Under the pieces are notes generated by a model, which saw only the letters and a list, made by a program, of their open reading frames with translations, did not search any database and was not told the DNA's origin. A stretch of 13,779 nt of DNA from CAZDET01 sp964504335. Its GTDB lineage: Bacteria; Bacteroidota; Bacteroidia; Chitinophagales; Saprospiraceae. Positions 1-7,562 of this stretch are shown here, in pieces. The DNA lies in NCBI GenBank assembly GCA_964504335.1, contig CAZDET010000098.1, positions 1 to 13,779 on the forward strand, in the 5' to 3' direction. Position numbers and translations under genes: made by a program. The first letter of the stretch is position 1, and the number at the start of each line of letters is the position of its first letter.

Positions 1-53
1 GCACCGGTCTGGGGGACCGGGGGTCGCAGGTTCAAATCCTGCCGCTCCGACCA
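1..53 (+). tRNA. tRNA-Pro(GGG), 3' part only
   Basis: This is the 3' part of a proline tRNA, cut by the window edge before the anticodon arm. The anticodon stem pairs 4-8 with 16-20 around a seven-base loop (9-15), giving anticodon GGG at 11-13. The T-arm pairs 26-30 with 38-42 around the loop TTCAAAT. The 3' acceptor strand CGCTCCG (43-49) is followed by discriminator A50 and an encoded CCA (51-53). The sequence CGCTCCG-A-CCA fits the usual bacterial tRNA-Pro acceptor. The 3' ends of tRNA genes are common targets of tyrosine integrases, and accessory genes start directly after this one. Confidence 0.93.
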
Positions 54-70
54 ATGTTTTCAAATAGTTA

Positions 71-94
71 GATGCCAAGCGCTGTCGCGGCATC
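71..94 (+). terminator. Hairpin just after tRNA-Pro, possible terminator
   Basis: GATGCC (71-76) pairs with GGCATC (89-94), and GCG (79-81) pairs with CGC (86-88) around the loop CTGT, leaving a two-base AA bulge. It lies 18 bases after the tRNA CCA, where a tRNA terminator is expected. No T-tract follows it, so it could be a processing or weak terminator hairpin rather than a standard intrinsic terminator. Confidence 0.4.
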
Positions 95-101
95 CCGAAT
101 T

Positions 102-117
102 AGGTGGCACATAGGTG
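102..117 (+). promoter_or_regulatory. Strong ribosome-binding site and GTG start after the tRNA
   Basis: AGGTGG (102-107) lies seven bases before a GTG (115-117) that opens the frame MARKRLSGLSQ. The same AGGTGGC word recurs 12 bases later (114-119), making a short direct repeat. This well-formed initiation site is not expected for the middle of a transposase. It may be the preserved start of another gene, such as an island integrase, whose remainder was lost. That origin is inference. Confidence 0.4.
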
Positions 118-582
118 GCGCGCAAGCGCCTCAGCGGCCTTAGCCAAGGCCCGTTAGTGGGTGTTGTGCGCCTCTCACTCCTCAATGACCACCCACGCGG
201 TCAAGGGCCGCCCCTCGAAGCACGGTCAATGCCTCACGAGAGTCCCCGGGCGCGCGGCGTGAACGTCGCGCGGGTGATGACAGACAACGGCTGCGGTTAC
301 ATCTCGAGGGTCTTTGCCCGCACGATGGAAGCCGTCGGCGCGCGCAATCTGCGCATCCGTCCCTACACGCCCAATACTAACGGCAAGGACGAGCGCTTCA
401 TCCAGACGCTGACGCGCGCCTGGGCTTATGCCTTCGCCTATCCAAGCACCGCGGCGCGCGCCGCCGACTTGCCGCGATGGCTCGCTGGCTACAACCACGA
501 GCGGCCCCATGGCAGTCTCGGTCGACGACCGGCGGTTAGCCGACCGGAACAACGGTCCCGGAAACCACATCGAGCGCTCTAA
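115..582 (+). pseudogene. Truncated IS481-family transposase (DDE/rve C-terminal remnant)
   Basis: The reading frame keeps only the C-terminal half of an IS481-type integrase-core transposase. The clear part begins near base 259 with RVMTDNG (second catalytic Asp), continues through IRPYTPNTNGKDERFIQTL (catalytic Glu in ERF) and ends with YNHERPHGSLG, all hallmarks of the family. The N-terminal helix-turn-helix domain and first catalytic Asp are absent: there is no room for them between the tRNA and this remnant. About 45 N-terminal residues from the GTG at 115 are degenerate or of other origin. Near the end the match seems to move to another frame: after the AVSR stretch (about 530-545) the second forward frame reads RNNGPGNHI, like the usual IS481 tail. 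It cannot be active and marks past insertion and decay near the tRNA. Confidence 0.85.
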
Positions 583-680
583 CTTCAGGTGTGAACAAGA
601 CAGGGGACTGCGCATTGATCTCAAACCGCCTGTTCGGCCTCCTCGCTATTGTGACGGCTTCCAACTTGTATCGCTGCGCG

Positions 681-1004
681 TCAGCGCGCCGACGCGTTCA
701 GTTCGACCACTAACTGGGCGATGTCTTCGAGCGTCGCACGTGCACTCCGACGGGCGTCGGCGGCGGCCTTGCCGCGGGCGCCGTGTTTCCATTGCGCCGC
801 GCGAATGGCAGCGATTCCCTCGGCGGTCCGCGGACCGGTCGACGCGCCGCCGTGCTTGTGACATCGGCCGTTCTTCATCGCTGGCGCGCGGCAGGGCGTC
901 CCCGCGCGCGTCATTGCTCCGCACCGTGCGGCCGCGTTTGCGAGGAGGAGGGCGGCGCGCCATACAGGCGCCCGGCCGGCGGGTTCATGGGGTCTTGCGC
1001 TCAT
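681..1004 (-). CDS. HGGxSTG-motif small protein
   Basis: This 107-residue basic protein carries the signature KHGGASTGPRTAEG (about residues 49-62), which defines a family of small proteins of unknown function common in alphaproteobacteria, where they are named HGGxSTG domain proteins. Just before it lies a Cys/His cluster, C-x9-C-x9-C-x2-H, ending in NGRCHKHGG, which could bind zinc. The usual WKHG follows (IRAAQWKHGARG). A leading stretch of about 27 residues is variable. The ATG at 1004 is preceded by AAGGGGGG nine bases upstream. It is transcribed away from the antitoxin gene, with 86 bp between the two starts. The cellular role is unknown; a nucleic-acid-binding role would be only a guess from the cysteines and basic charge. 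The family match is from motif recognition. Confidence 0.8.
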   Translation of the reverse strand: MSARPHEPAGRAPVWRAALLLANAAARCGAMTRAGTPCRAPAMKNGRCHKHGGASTGPRTAEGIAAIRAAQWKHGARGKAAADARRSARATLEDIAQLVVELNASAR

Positions 1005-1090
1005 TTTTGTCGACCCCCCTTCACAGAGACCACTTGCGCATCGCGGGGCCGTGTCTTGCAGCCGCGCATGCGAGGTATAAGGTTGGTGCC

Positions 1091-1342
1091 ATGACCGATG
1101 TCACCCTGCGCCTCACGGGCGACGCTGCGGCAACCATGCAGCGCCTGATGCGCGAAGGCGGATACGATACGCCCGAAGCGGCGCTCGCCGCCGTGTTGAG
1201 TGACTACGCTCTTGGCGACGATCCGGTCCTCGAAAGCCGGCTGCGCGATGTCGTCGTGAGCCGCTATGACGCCGCCGCGGCCGACCCTGCGCGCGCCGTG
1301 AGCGTGGACGAAGCCCGCCGGACGCTGCGCGGATTGTCCTGA
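1091..1342 (+). CDS. ParD-like antitoxin
   Basis: This 83-residue protein (MTDVTLRLTGDAA...) has the layout of a small ParD/ribbon-helix-helix-type antitoxin: a short N-terminal beta strand (VTLRL), then helices (MQRLMREGGY, TPEAALAAVLSDYAL), and a C-terminal tail with SVDEARRTL, as in ParD-like proteins that wrap their toxin. Its stop codon (1340-1342) abuts the GTG of the following ParE-like frame, the usual antitoxin-first operon. AAGG lies eight bases before the ATG, and TATAAG a little upstream could be a -10 element, though no good -35 box is seen. Antitoxins of this kind normally neutralise the toxin and repress their own promoter. Here the partner seems broken, so it may be an orphan antitoxin. 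Subfamily assignment is tentative. Confidence 0.8.
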   Translation: MTDVTLRLTGDAAATMQRLMREGGYDTPEAALAAVLSDYALGDDPVLESRLRDVVVSRYDAAAADPARAVSVDEARRTLRGLS

Positions 1343-1662
1343 GTGAGGCGCTACCGCGTTACGCTCGACCGCGCCGCCGCAAGCGACCCTTGCTGGAATA
1401 CGCGACAAGATCGCGGGGCGCGTCCGACGCGGCTGTCGCGAACTCCTTCATTCAGCGTCTGCTTGACCATATCGACAGCTTCCAGGTCGCCCCCAATTGC
1501 GGAACCTTGCGAGAGGATCTTCGACCGGGACTGCGGATCGTCGGCTGGCGGCGCACCGTGACGATCGCGTTTCGGGTCGACGAGGCGACCGCAACGGTCA
1601 CGATCTTGGCGGTCCTTTATCGGGGGCGAGACGTCGCGGCTGGGGTGCGGAAGTCGGATTGA
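1343..1662 (+). pseudogene. ParE-like toxin, frameshifted
   Basis: Two overlapping frames together spell a RelE/ParE-superfamily toxin. The first (GTG at 1343, directly after the antitoxin stop) gives the N-terminal strand RRYRVTLDRAAASD, then loses homology at about 1388. The second, from about 1390, continues LLEYATRSRGASDAAVANSF, then GTLREDLRPGLR, VTIAFRVDE and TILAVLYRGRD, the typical ParE C-terminal strands, ending at 1662. Joining them needs a -1 shift (one extra or two fewer bases) near 1385-1390. No standard slippery heptamer is present there, so a mutation or sequencing error is likelier than programmed frameshifting. A TTG at 1390 could start a shortened product lacking the first strand. 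ParE toxins typically inhibit DNA gyrase; this copy is probably inactive. Confidence 0.75.
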
Positions 1663-1708
1663 GCAGGTCGGGCGAGGCTGCTGACCGCATTCCGTGTGGA
1701 TTTATCTA

Positions 1709-2269
1709 TTACGCCTCACGGATCTCGACTGCGCGCGATTCTTCGAACATCCATGGTTCCGGATCGATAAATTTGACTGAGGTTAGCCGCATTTCGCCTG
1801 AATATATCAGGTCATCCTCACGCGGCTCTGCACCTGTCCTATAGCATGTCGTATATATATGACCTGGCGGTATGACATAGGTCCAATCAATCCGACTTTC
1901 ACGCCAGCTTAACTTGTTCTCGACTGAGGCGCGTTCGCGTCCACTCAAATTGATCGTAAGTGATGCGACGGTGCGTTCCGATTCATTTCGTATGATCGTG
2001 ATAAGTGGATAACCCTCTGTGCAATACTTATCACCATCGCTGTTCCGGACGGAGGAGTGGTCACGGTGTTCGACGCTTGCAGTGACTTTGTGTCGTGCAT
2101 CGAATGGTCTGCGCTCACTCCAATAGTAACCCACGAGGCCGACCGCAATCAGAAGAAGAACAGCGGTGAAGGCGATGCGAAGGAGGTTGCCGAGCACGCG
2201 GATTATCGTTTGGGCCCAATTCTCGCTTTCTCGAACTGACGACCAAAACCAGCTCTTGATCCATCGCAT
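1709..2269 (-). CDS. Single-pass membrane protein of unknown function, last gene of the Hhe-like cassette
   Basis: This 186-residue protein has a basic, aromatic N-terminus (MRWIKSWFW), one hydrophobic segment at about 32-50 (IAFTAVLLLIAVGLVGYYW) and a soluble C-terminal domain of about 135 residues rich in predicted beta strands. Two cysteines (C83 in KYCTEG, C142 in YTTCYR) bracket the domain, with the pattern C...YPLITIIRNES...VIPPGH...C. This resembles a loose group of hypothetical one-membrane-segment proteins with a beta-sandwich-like domain; a disulfide outside the cytoplasm is possible. The ATG at 2269 is preceded by AGGGGGG five bases upstream and lies 43 bp after the stop of the helicase gene, suggesting one transcript. 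GC content is about 43-48% in sampled lines, far below its neighbours, so it was probably acquired separately. The function is not recognised. Confidence 0.72.
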   Translation of the reverse strand: MRWIKSWFWSSVRESENWAQTIIRVLGNLLRIAFTAVLLLIAVGLVGYYWSERRPFDARHKVTASVEHRDHSSVRNSDGDKYCTEGYPLITIIRNESERTVASLTINLSGRERASVENKLSWRESRIDWTYVIPPGHIYTTCYRTGAEPREDDLIYSGEMRLTSVKFIDPEPWMFEESRAVEIREA

Positions 2270-2312
2270 CGCACCCCCCTTCGAGTTCTTGTGGAAACGC
2301 AGCGTCGGTGAG

Positions 2313-5300
2313 TTACTCGGGAAGACCGCGCTTCATCATCTGCTCGCGCAACGCCTCCGCAAGACGGTCCGCGGCCCCGTCGGGATCGGCGAGCCAATCA
2401 GCCGCCCAGGCGCGGTGGAGGCGCCAGCCAAGCCCCTCCAGTACGGAGGGGCGCAGGATGTCACGGTCGCGGGCTGAGGCCGCCGCACCGTAGGCGGGCC
2501 CGTCGGTCTCTATGGCCGCGAGATAGGAGCCTGGCTTCTTCGGGTTCTCCACGCCCACGGCGACCCGGAAGCGCCCGCCTCCCACGCCCGCGCTGGCCGT
2601 CCAGCCGCGCGCGGCGAGCGCCTCCACAATGGCGTCGGCGAACACGTCCTCTTTGGCCGCGAGAGAGCTATGCCAGTTGAGCGAGGCCCCGTTCTCGGCG
2701 AAGCTGAGAAACGCCTTAAGATCCGTTACGCCTCGTGCACGCGTGCGGGAAAGCTCGATGGCTCCCGGCGCGAAGGAGGCGAAAACCTTCAGCTCTTGAC
2801 GGGCGCGGGTGACGGCGACGTTGAGCCGGCGCTCCCCGCCAAGTCTGTTGAGCGGCCCGAAATTCATCGGCATGCGGCCGTCCGCATCCGGACCATAGCC
2901 CACCGACAACAGGATCACGTCACGCTCCTCGCCCTGAATGCTTTCCAGGTTGCGCACAATGATCGGCTCGTCCATCTCGGTGTCGAAATAGGTCTCAAGT
3001 TCGTCATGCGCCCGCCTTGCCTCGTCGAGCAGGTCCTCGATCAGGCGCTGCTGCTCGGCGTTCATCGTGATGACGCCGATGGAGGCGCCGCGCACGGCGG
3101 GATCCTGGCTCGACAAGCGTGCGGTGATCTCCGCGACGATCGCGTCGGCCTCGGCGCGGTTCACCCGCTTGCCCCCGCGCTCGTAGACGCCATCCACCTG
3201 GATGAGAGAAACGGCGCGGTCCTCGGCGACTGGCGCGGGGAATGTGACGAGATCGCTATCGTAATAGGTGTGGTTTGAGAAACTGATCAGGCTCTCGGAA
3301 CGGCTGCGATAGTGCCATTGGAGCCGCCAGATGGGCATGCCGGCGGCGATACATTCGTCAAGAATGCTTTCGGCGTCCTCCGGCGGGGCCTCTTCGGCGT
3401 CCTCGTCAGTGTCGCCGCGCTGGAAGAAGGCGGTCGGCGGTAGTTGGTTTGGGTCGCCGACGATGACGGCCTGGTTGGCTCGGCCGAGTGCGCCGATTGC
3501 GTCCCAGACGGGTATCTGGCTCGCCTCGTCGAAAATCACGAGATCGAAGCTCGACTGGTCGGGCGTGAGATACTGCGCCACCGAAATCGGCGACATCAGG
3601 AAGCACGGCGTCAGAGCCGCGATCTCTTTTCCAGCGTGCTCCATCAGCTCGCGCACGCTGAGGCGGCTGCGGTTCCTGGCGAGCTCGCGCCAAATGAGGC
3701 TCCACCCCTCGCCGGAAGCCTCCTCGCCGAACGCCGGAACACGGCTGGCGAGCCGCGCACGGATCGCCGCCACGGTGTCGCTGTTCAGGCGGGCGTCGAG
3801 ATCGGCGAACTGGCGTCTCAGGTCTTCACGCTCGGGGCGCGAGAATGATGACAGCTCAGCGTCGCGCACGAACGCCCGGGCGAGCCACCAACGCGCGTGA
3901 TTGACGTCCACCGCCCGCTGCGCCGCGCCCGCAGGCAGCGCGCCGCGCTCCAGGGCGTCCACGACGGGAGCAAGGCCAGCCTCGATCGCCTCCGCTCTGG
4001 CGCGCCGCCAGGCGCACCAGCTTTGCAGGTCGCCGCGCGCCGTGCGCCAGCGTTCGGCGAGCCGTGCAAGAGCGCCAAGCCAGTCGGGGGCCTCGGCGTC
4101 CACGAGCATGTGCGCCGGCGCACGCGCCGCGGACGCCAGACGGGCGAGGGCCATCTGTAGGCCCTCATACGTTTCCACGAACGCGCCCAATCCGTCGGGC
4201 GTGTCGCGGGATTGCAGGCGCTCATGGAAGGACGTCACCCGGTCCACGCCGATTTCGCCGCCGTCATCGCCGCGCTCCAAGACGCCGGCCAGATCGATAA
4301 TGGCGGCGAAGAGCGCGATATGGTCCGCGTTGGTGCGGGCGCCGCGCCAGACGCCGCCGGTCAGGCCGGTCAAATCATCGAACGCGCTGAGCTGAACCTC
4401 CAAGGCGCGAGCCTTCGCTAAGAGCTGCAAGTCGCTGGTGACATCCGTCGGCCTTCCCCCGCGGGCGGCGCGCGTCAAGGCGGCGCGCACCCGGGCGCGG
4501 TGGATACGGCCGGTCAGCCAAAACTGTTCGCCGGCGTCGCGCCATTGAGCGGTCAGGGCGTCGAGATCGAGTCGGCGCGCTCGCCGGGCGGCGTACGGGA
4601 CCGAGCCGGCGGCAAGCAGCTCGTCGCGCCTGCGCAGAAGACCAACCGCGGCATGCAAGCGATCAGCCGCCGCGCGCACATCTTCGCGAAACGCTTTTCT
4701 GACAAGGCGCCGGCCGATCGCGCCGAGACGGGCGGCGATCGTTCCCGCTGACGCGATCACGCCCTGGCGGCGGCAGTCGGCGCGCAGGCCGAACGCTTCG
4801 GCCGCGCGCGGCCAGTGTTCGCCGACGAGAGACGCTGCTGAGTTGACGGCGTCGGCCGCCGCGAACAACTCCTCGCTCATCTGCGGCGTCCATTCGGTGC
4901 AGCCGACGCCCTGGAAAGCGTTGGCGTCAACGCCGCCCAGTTCGGCCGCCAAGAGGTCGCATCGCTGTGCGATTTCCCGAAACTGTTTGAGTTCAGCTGT
5001 TCCGCCGCGCTCCCAGCTCTTCCAGTGAGGCCGTACCGCAAGCATCCCGCGCCCGCGCACTGAAGCTCCGATGGCGGCATAGGCCGTGACGTCTCCGGGA
5101 CCGGGCGTGTGCAAGCGCGCGACTTCGGCGTTGAGGCGAGAGCGGGTCGCTTTCAGATCGGCCCCGAGTTCGCTCCAGAGAGGCGGGGCGTCCGCCGTCG
5201 CGCCTTTCCAGGCCCGCTCAAGCTGCGCCATGAGGTCGGTGCGGCTCACCCGGTTGGAGTGCAGCTCCAGGCACAGATCGCGTAAGCCCACCTCTTCGAG

Positions 5301-7511
5301 CCGCCGCGAGACGACGTCGAGCGCCGCCGTCTTTTCGGCCACGAAAAGGACGCGCTTTCCGTCCGCCAGGCACTGGGCGATCATGTTGGCGATCGTTTGG
5401 CTCTTACCGGTGCCGGGAGGGCCCATCAGGACGAAGCTCTTGCCTTGGGCGGCGGCGCGCACGGCGACCATTTGCGAACTGTCAGCGGAGAGCGGCGTGA
5501 AAGTGTCCGCCGGAGAGAACTGCGCATCCAGAGTCGCGGGGTCGGGGAATGCGCCGTCGCGGGCGAACGCGCCGGGCTTGGGCTCGAGAAGGCAGTGCAC
5601 GACCGGGCTGCGCTTTAGCTGTTTCTGACGATCGGCGAGATCGCGCCACATCAAATGCTTGGCGAAGCTGAACCGCGCAATCGCCGCTTCGTGGGCGATC
5701 TCCCATCCTGGGACCGTGTTGATCTCCTGACCGACGGCGTAGAGCAGCGCGCCCACGTCCACCGCGCCGTTCTCCCGAAGCGGAAGCGTGTCCTCAAGAC
5801 GCGTCAGGTCGATTTCGAAGTCCCGCTTGAGGAGCTGAACGAGGGTCGGATTGAATCGGACCTCGTCTTGGCTTCGCTGGATCTTAATCGGCGATTTGGC
5901 CGACTCGCGCTCTAGCGCAAGCGGGGAGAGAAGGAGCGGCGCCGCGTAGGTCTCACGGTCGCCGCCGCCGCGGCGCCAGCGCAAGAAGCCGGAGGCGAGA
6001 AAAACCGTCGTCGCGCCGCCTTCGCGCAAGTCGCTGCGCGCAAGACGTAAGAGCTCAACGAGACCGTTCTGCAGCGTCCTCTCGCCCTGATCGACAATCA
6101 CCTCGCCGTTCGCGAGCGCGTCGGCGGCGTGGCGCTCGACGCGATCTGCGCCCGTGTATGCGTCCGCGCCGTCGGCTAATCGCTGTCCGTGCAGCGAGAA
6201 ATCTGGGATCGCCCGGACTGTCAGCGCCCGCCCGCTCGCCAACGCCGTCTGCAGCGGATCCAGCGCCACCCCCGCTAACGGAAACACGGTCTTGGCGGAT
6301 GGGCGCAGATTGACGAGCGGATTGCGCAGGCTGAGATCCTGCAGCTTGCTTTTCCAGACCTCGATGCGGTCGATCGCGCGCCCGCCGCGCTCGATCCGAA
6401 AGTCCGGCAGCTTCGGGGCGCGCTCAAACTCGGACGGCTTGGCTTTGGCGGCCGGCCCGCCGGCGTCCTCGACCGTGGTTCCGAGCGGGAGGATGTCGAG
6501 CATGCGCGCGCGGGCGATGTCGACTACGCCAATGAACTTCGCTTCTTGGTCGGCTGCGACGCACTGTGTGGCGGCGCGGATCGCTTCGCGAAAGCTGGCG
6601 TGCTTGGCGGCGGTCGCGAACGTGCTCTCGAACACCAGCACATTGTTGTTGTTGATGCGCGCGCGCAGCGCGACGGGATCCTCCGTCACGACCGCTTCAA
6701 ACATCTGCGGCTCGAGCCAGACGCCCGGAAAGGCGTGGCCGTCGACGACCGTGATGAAGGGATGCAGGCCCGCCTGCTCGAGCGCGGCGGCGAACAGGAC
6801 GCTGGTGTCGATGCAGGTCGCCACGCCCGACTGCATGACCTGGCCCGGCAGCCGCACCTTTTGTCCATGCCGCTCGAAGCTCGCCGGGGGGAGGGCGTAG
6901 GTCAGCCGGCGCCCGCAAATCACCGACCAGATGGCGCTCGCCATCTCCCAGACATGCTCACGCGACCCGGACCGATAGCCGTCCATCGCGCCCCCGAGCG
7001 CGCTGTTGCGCTTCAAGTGCTTGCTGGCGCTGGACAGAATTGGATCGATGGAGGGGTCGTTGGGGGTGACGAACGCGGCCAGGAGCTCGGCGCCCTCGTC
7101 GAAGCCGACCCATTCGTTTTGCGCGAGCAGCTCGACCGGTTTGGCGACCGAGGCGAGCAATGCGCCGCCGTGGCTGAGCTCGAACAAGAATTCGCCGCGG
7201 ACAGGCTCGGTCAGCCGCGACAAGAGCCCCGGGCGCAGAGTGATGTCACGTTCGGGAAAGCGAACTCTTTCTCCCGCCCGCACGGTGGCGATCGTCCAGC
7301 TCTGCTCGTCGGCGAGCTCGGGCGGGTCTGAGCGCATGGTGAGCGTCAGCTCCTCATGAGGACCGCCCTCCAGGCATTCTACTTCGAGACGGCGCACGGC
7401 CGGGACCCCGTTTTGCTGAAACGCCAAATTGATCCGGGGTGACACCTCGACCTTCACGAGAAAGGGTGCGCGCGTCGAAGTACTTTGCTCGATGTCTTCA
7501 AGCATCGTCAT
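2313..7511 (-). CDS. Hhe-like giant DUF4011-SF1 helicase-Vsr-like nuclease protein
   Basis: This very large protein (1732 residues from the ATG at 7511) matches the DUF4011-helicase-Vsr architecture reported as the antiphage gene hhe. Parts in order: an N-terminal beta-rich region; a transglutaminase-like region with Cys233 (GVATCIDTS), His259 (VDGHAFPG) and LVFEST; the DUF4011 opening at W386 (WKSKLQDLSLRNPL); Walker A GPPGTGKSQT (697-706); a helical insertion of about 620 residues; Walker B IFDEASQIP (DEAS 1328-1331); VGDPNQLPPT; WHYRSRSESL; SIQGEERDVI; and RLNVAVTRAR (TRAR 1568-1571), all SF1 helicase motifs. The last 110 residues form a Vsr/MTES_1575-like fold (IETDG, ARDRDILR, LGWRLHRAWAADW), but expected catalytic positions seem changed (A1625, A1651, G1675). 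A GTG at 7523 is also in frame, but AGGTGA overlaps it and is correctly spaced for the ATG at 7511. It likely senses or processes phage DNA; the mechanism is unknown. Confidence 0.9.
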   Translation of the reverse strand: MTMLEDIEQSTSTRAPFLVKVEVSPRINLAFQQNGVPAVRRLEVECLEGGPHEELTLTMRSDPPELADEQSWTIATVRAGERVRFPERDITLRPGLLSRLTEPVRGEFLFELSHGGALLASVAKPVELLAQNEWVGFDEGAELLAAFVTPNDPSIDPILSSASKHLKRNSALGGAMDGYRSGSREHVWEMASAIWSVICGRRLTYALPPASFERHGQKVRLPGQVMQSGVATCIDTSVLFAAALEQAGLHPFITVVDGHAFPGVWLEPQMFEAVVTEDPVALRARINNNNVLVFESTFATAAKHASFREAIRAATQCVAADQEAKFIGVVDIARARMLDILPLGTTVEDAGGPAAKAKPSEFERAPKLPDFRIERGGRAIDRIEVWKSKLQDLSLRNPLVNLRPSAKTVFPLAGVALDPLQTALASGRALTVRAIPDFSLHGQRLADGADAYTGADRVERHAADALANGEVIVDQGERTLQNGLVELLRLARSDLREGGATTVFLASGFLRWRRGGGDRETYAAPLLLSPLALERESAKSPIKIQRSQDEVRFNPTLVQLLKRDFEIDLTRLEDTLPLRENGAVDVGALLYAVGQEINTVPGWEIAHEAAIARFSFAKHLMWRDLADRQKQLKRSPVVHCLLEPKPGAFARDGAFPDPATLDAQFSPADTFTPLSADSSQMVAVRAAAQGKSFVLMGPPGTGKSQTIANMIAQCLADGKRVLFVAEKTAALDVVSRRLEEVGLRDLCLELHSNRVSRTDLMAQLERAWKGATADAPPLWSELGADLKATRSRLNAEVARLHTPGPGDVTAYAAIGASVRGRGMLAVRPHWKSWERGGTAELKQFREIAQRCDLLAAELGGVDANAFQGVGCTEWTPQMSEELFAAADAVNSAASLVGEHWPRAAEAFGLRADCRRQGVIASAGTIAARLGAIGRRLVRKAFREDVRAAADRLHAAVGLLRRRDELLAAGSVPYAARRARRLDLDALTAQWRDAGEQFWLTGRIHRARVRAALTRAARGGRPTDVTSDLQLLAKARALEVQLSAFDDLTGLTGGVWRGARTNADHIALFAAIIDLAGVLERGDDGGEIGVDRVTSFHERLQSRDTPDGLGAFVETYEGLQMALARLASAARAPAHMLVDAEAPDWLGALARLAERWRTARGDLQSWCAWRRARAEAIEAGLAPVVDALERGALPAGAAQRAVDVNHARWWLARAFVRDAELSSFSRPEREDLRRQFADLDARLNSDTVAAIRARLASRVPAFGEEASGEGWSLIWRELARNRSRLSVRELMEHAGKEIAALTPCFLMSPISVAQYLTPDQSSFDLVIFDEASQIPVWDAIGALGRANQAVIVGDPNQLPPTAFFQRGDTDEDAEEAPPEDAESILDECIAAGMPIWRLQWHYRSRSESLISFSNHTYYDSDLVTFPAPVAEDRAVSLIQVDGVYERGGKRVNRAEADAIVAEITARLSSQDPAVRGASIGVITMNAEQQRLIEDLLDEARRAHDELETYFDTEMDEPIIVRNLESIQGEERDVILLSVGYGPDADGRMPMNFGPLNRLGGERRLNVAVTRARQELKVFASFAPGAIELSRTRARGVTDLKAFLSFAENGASLNWHSSLAAKEDVFADAIVEALAARGWTASAGVGGGRFRVAVGVENPKKPGSYLAAIETDGPAYGAAASARDRDILRPSVLEGLGWRLHRAWAADWLADPDGAADRLAEALREQMMKRGLPE

Positions 7512-7562
7512 GGGCCCATTCACCTGAGTTGGAAAATTATGAGAAATCTGTCGTTGGCTATG

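Noticed and set aside
677..696. CGCGTC/GACGCG inverted repeat as terminator of the HGGxSTG gene
   Set aside because: No T-run follows on the minus strand, and such repeats arise easily in GC-rich sequence.
428..1090. N-terminal extension of the antitoxin frame up to base 428
   Set aside because: It is Arg/Ser-rich with no homology, overlaps the transposase remnant and the HGGxSTG gene, and the ATG at 1091 has its own ribosome-binding site and the right antitoxin start.
6643..6660. Short GTT trinucleotide repeat in the helicase gene (run of Asn codons)
   Set aside because: Only about four units, and changes would keep the frame, so there is no support for phase variation.
6154..7331. Open frames of 248 and 261 codons on the plus strand
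   Set aside because: Antisense to the giant helicase gene; no motifs and skewed composition.
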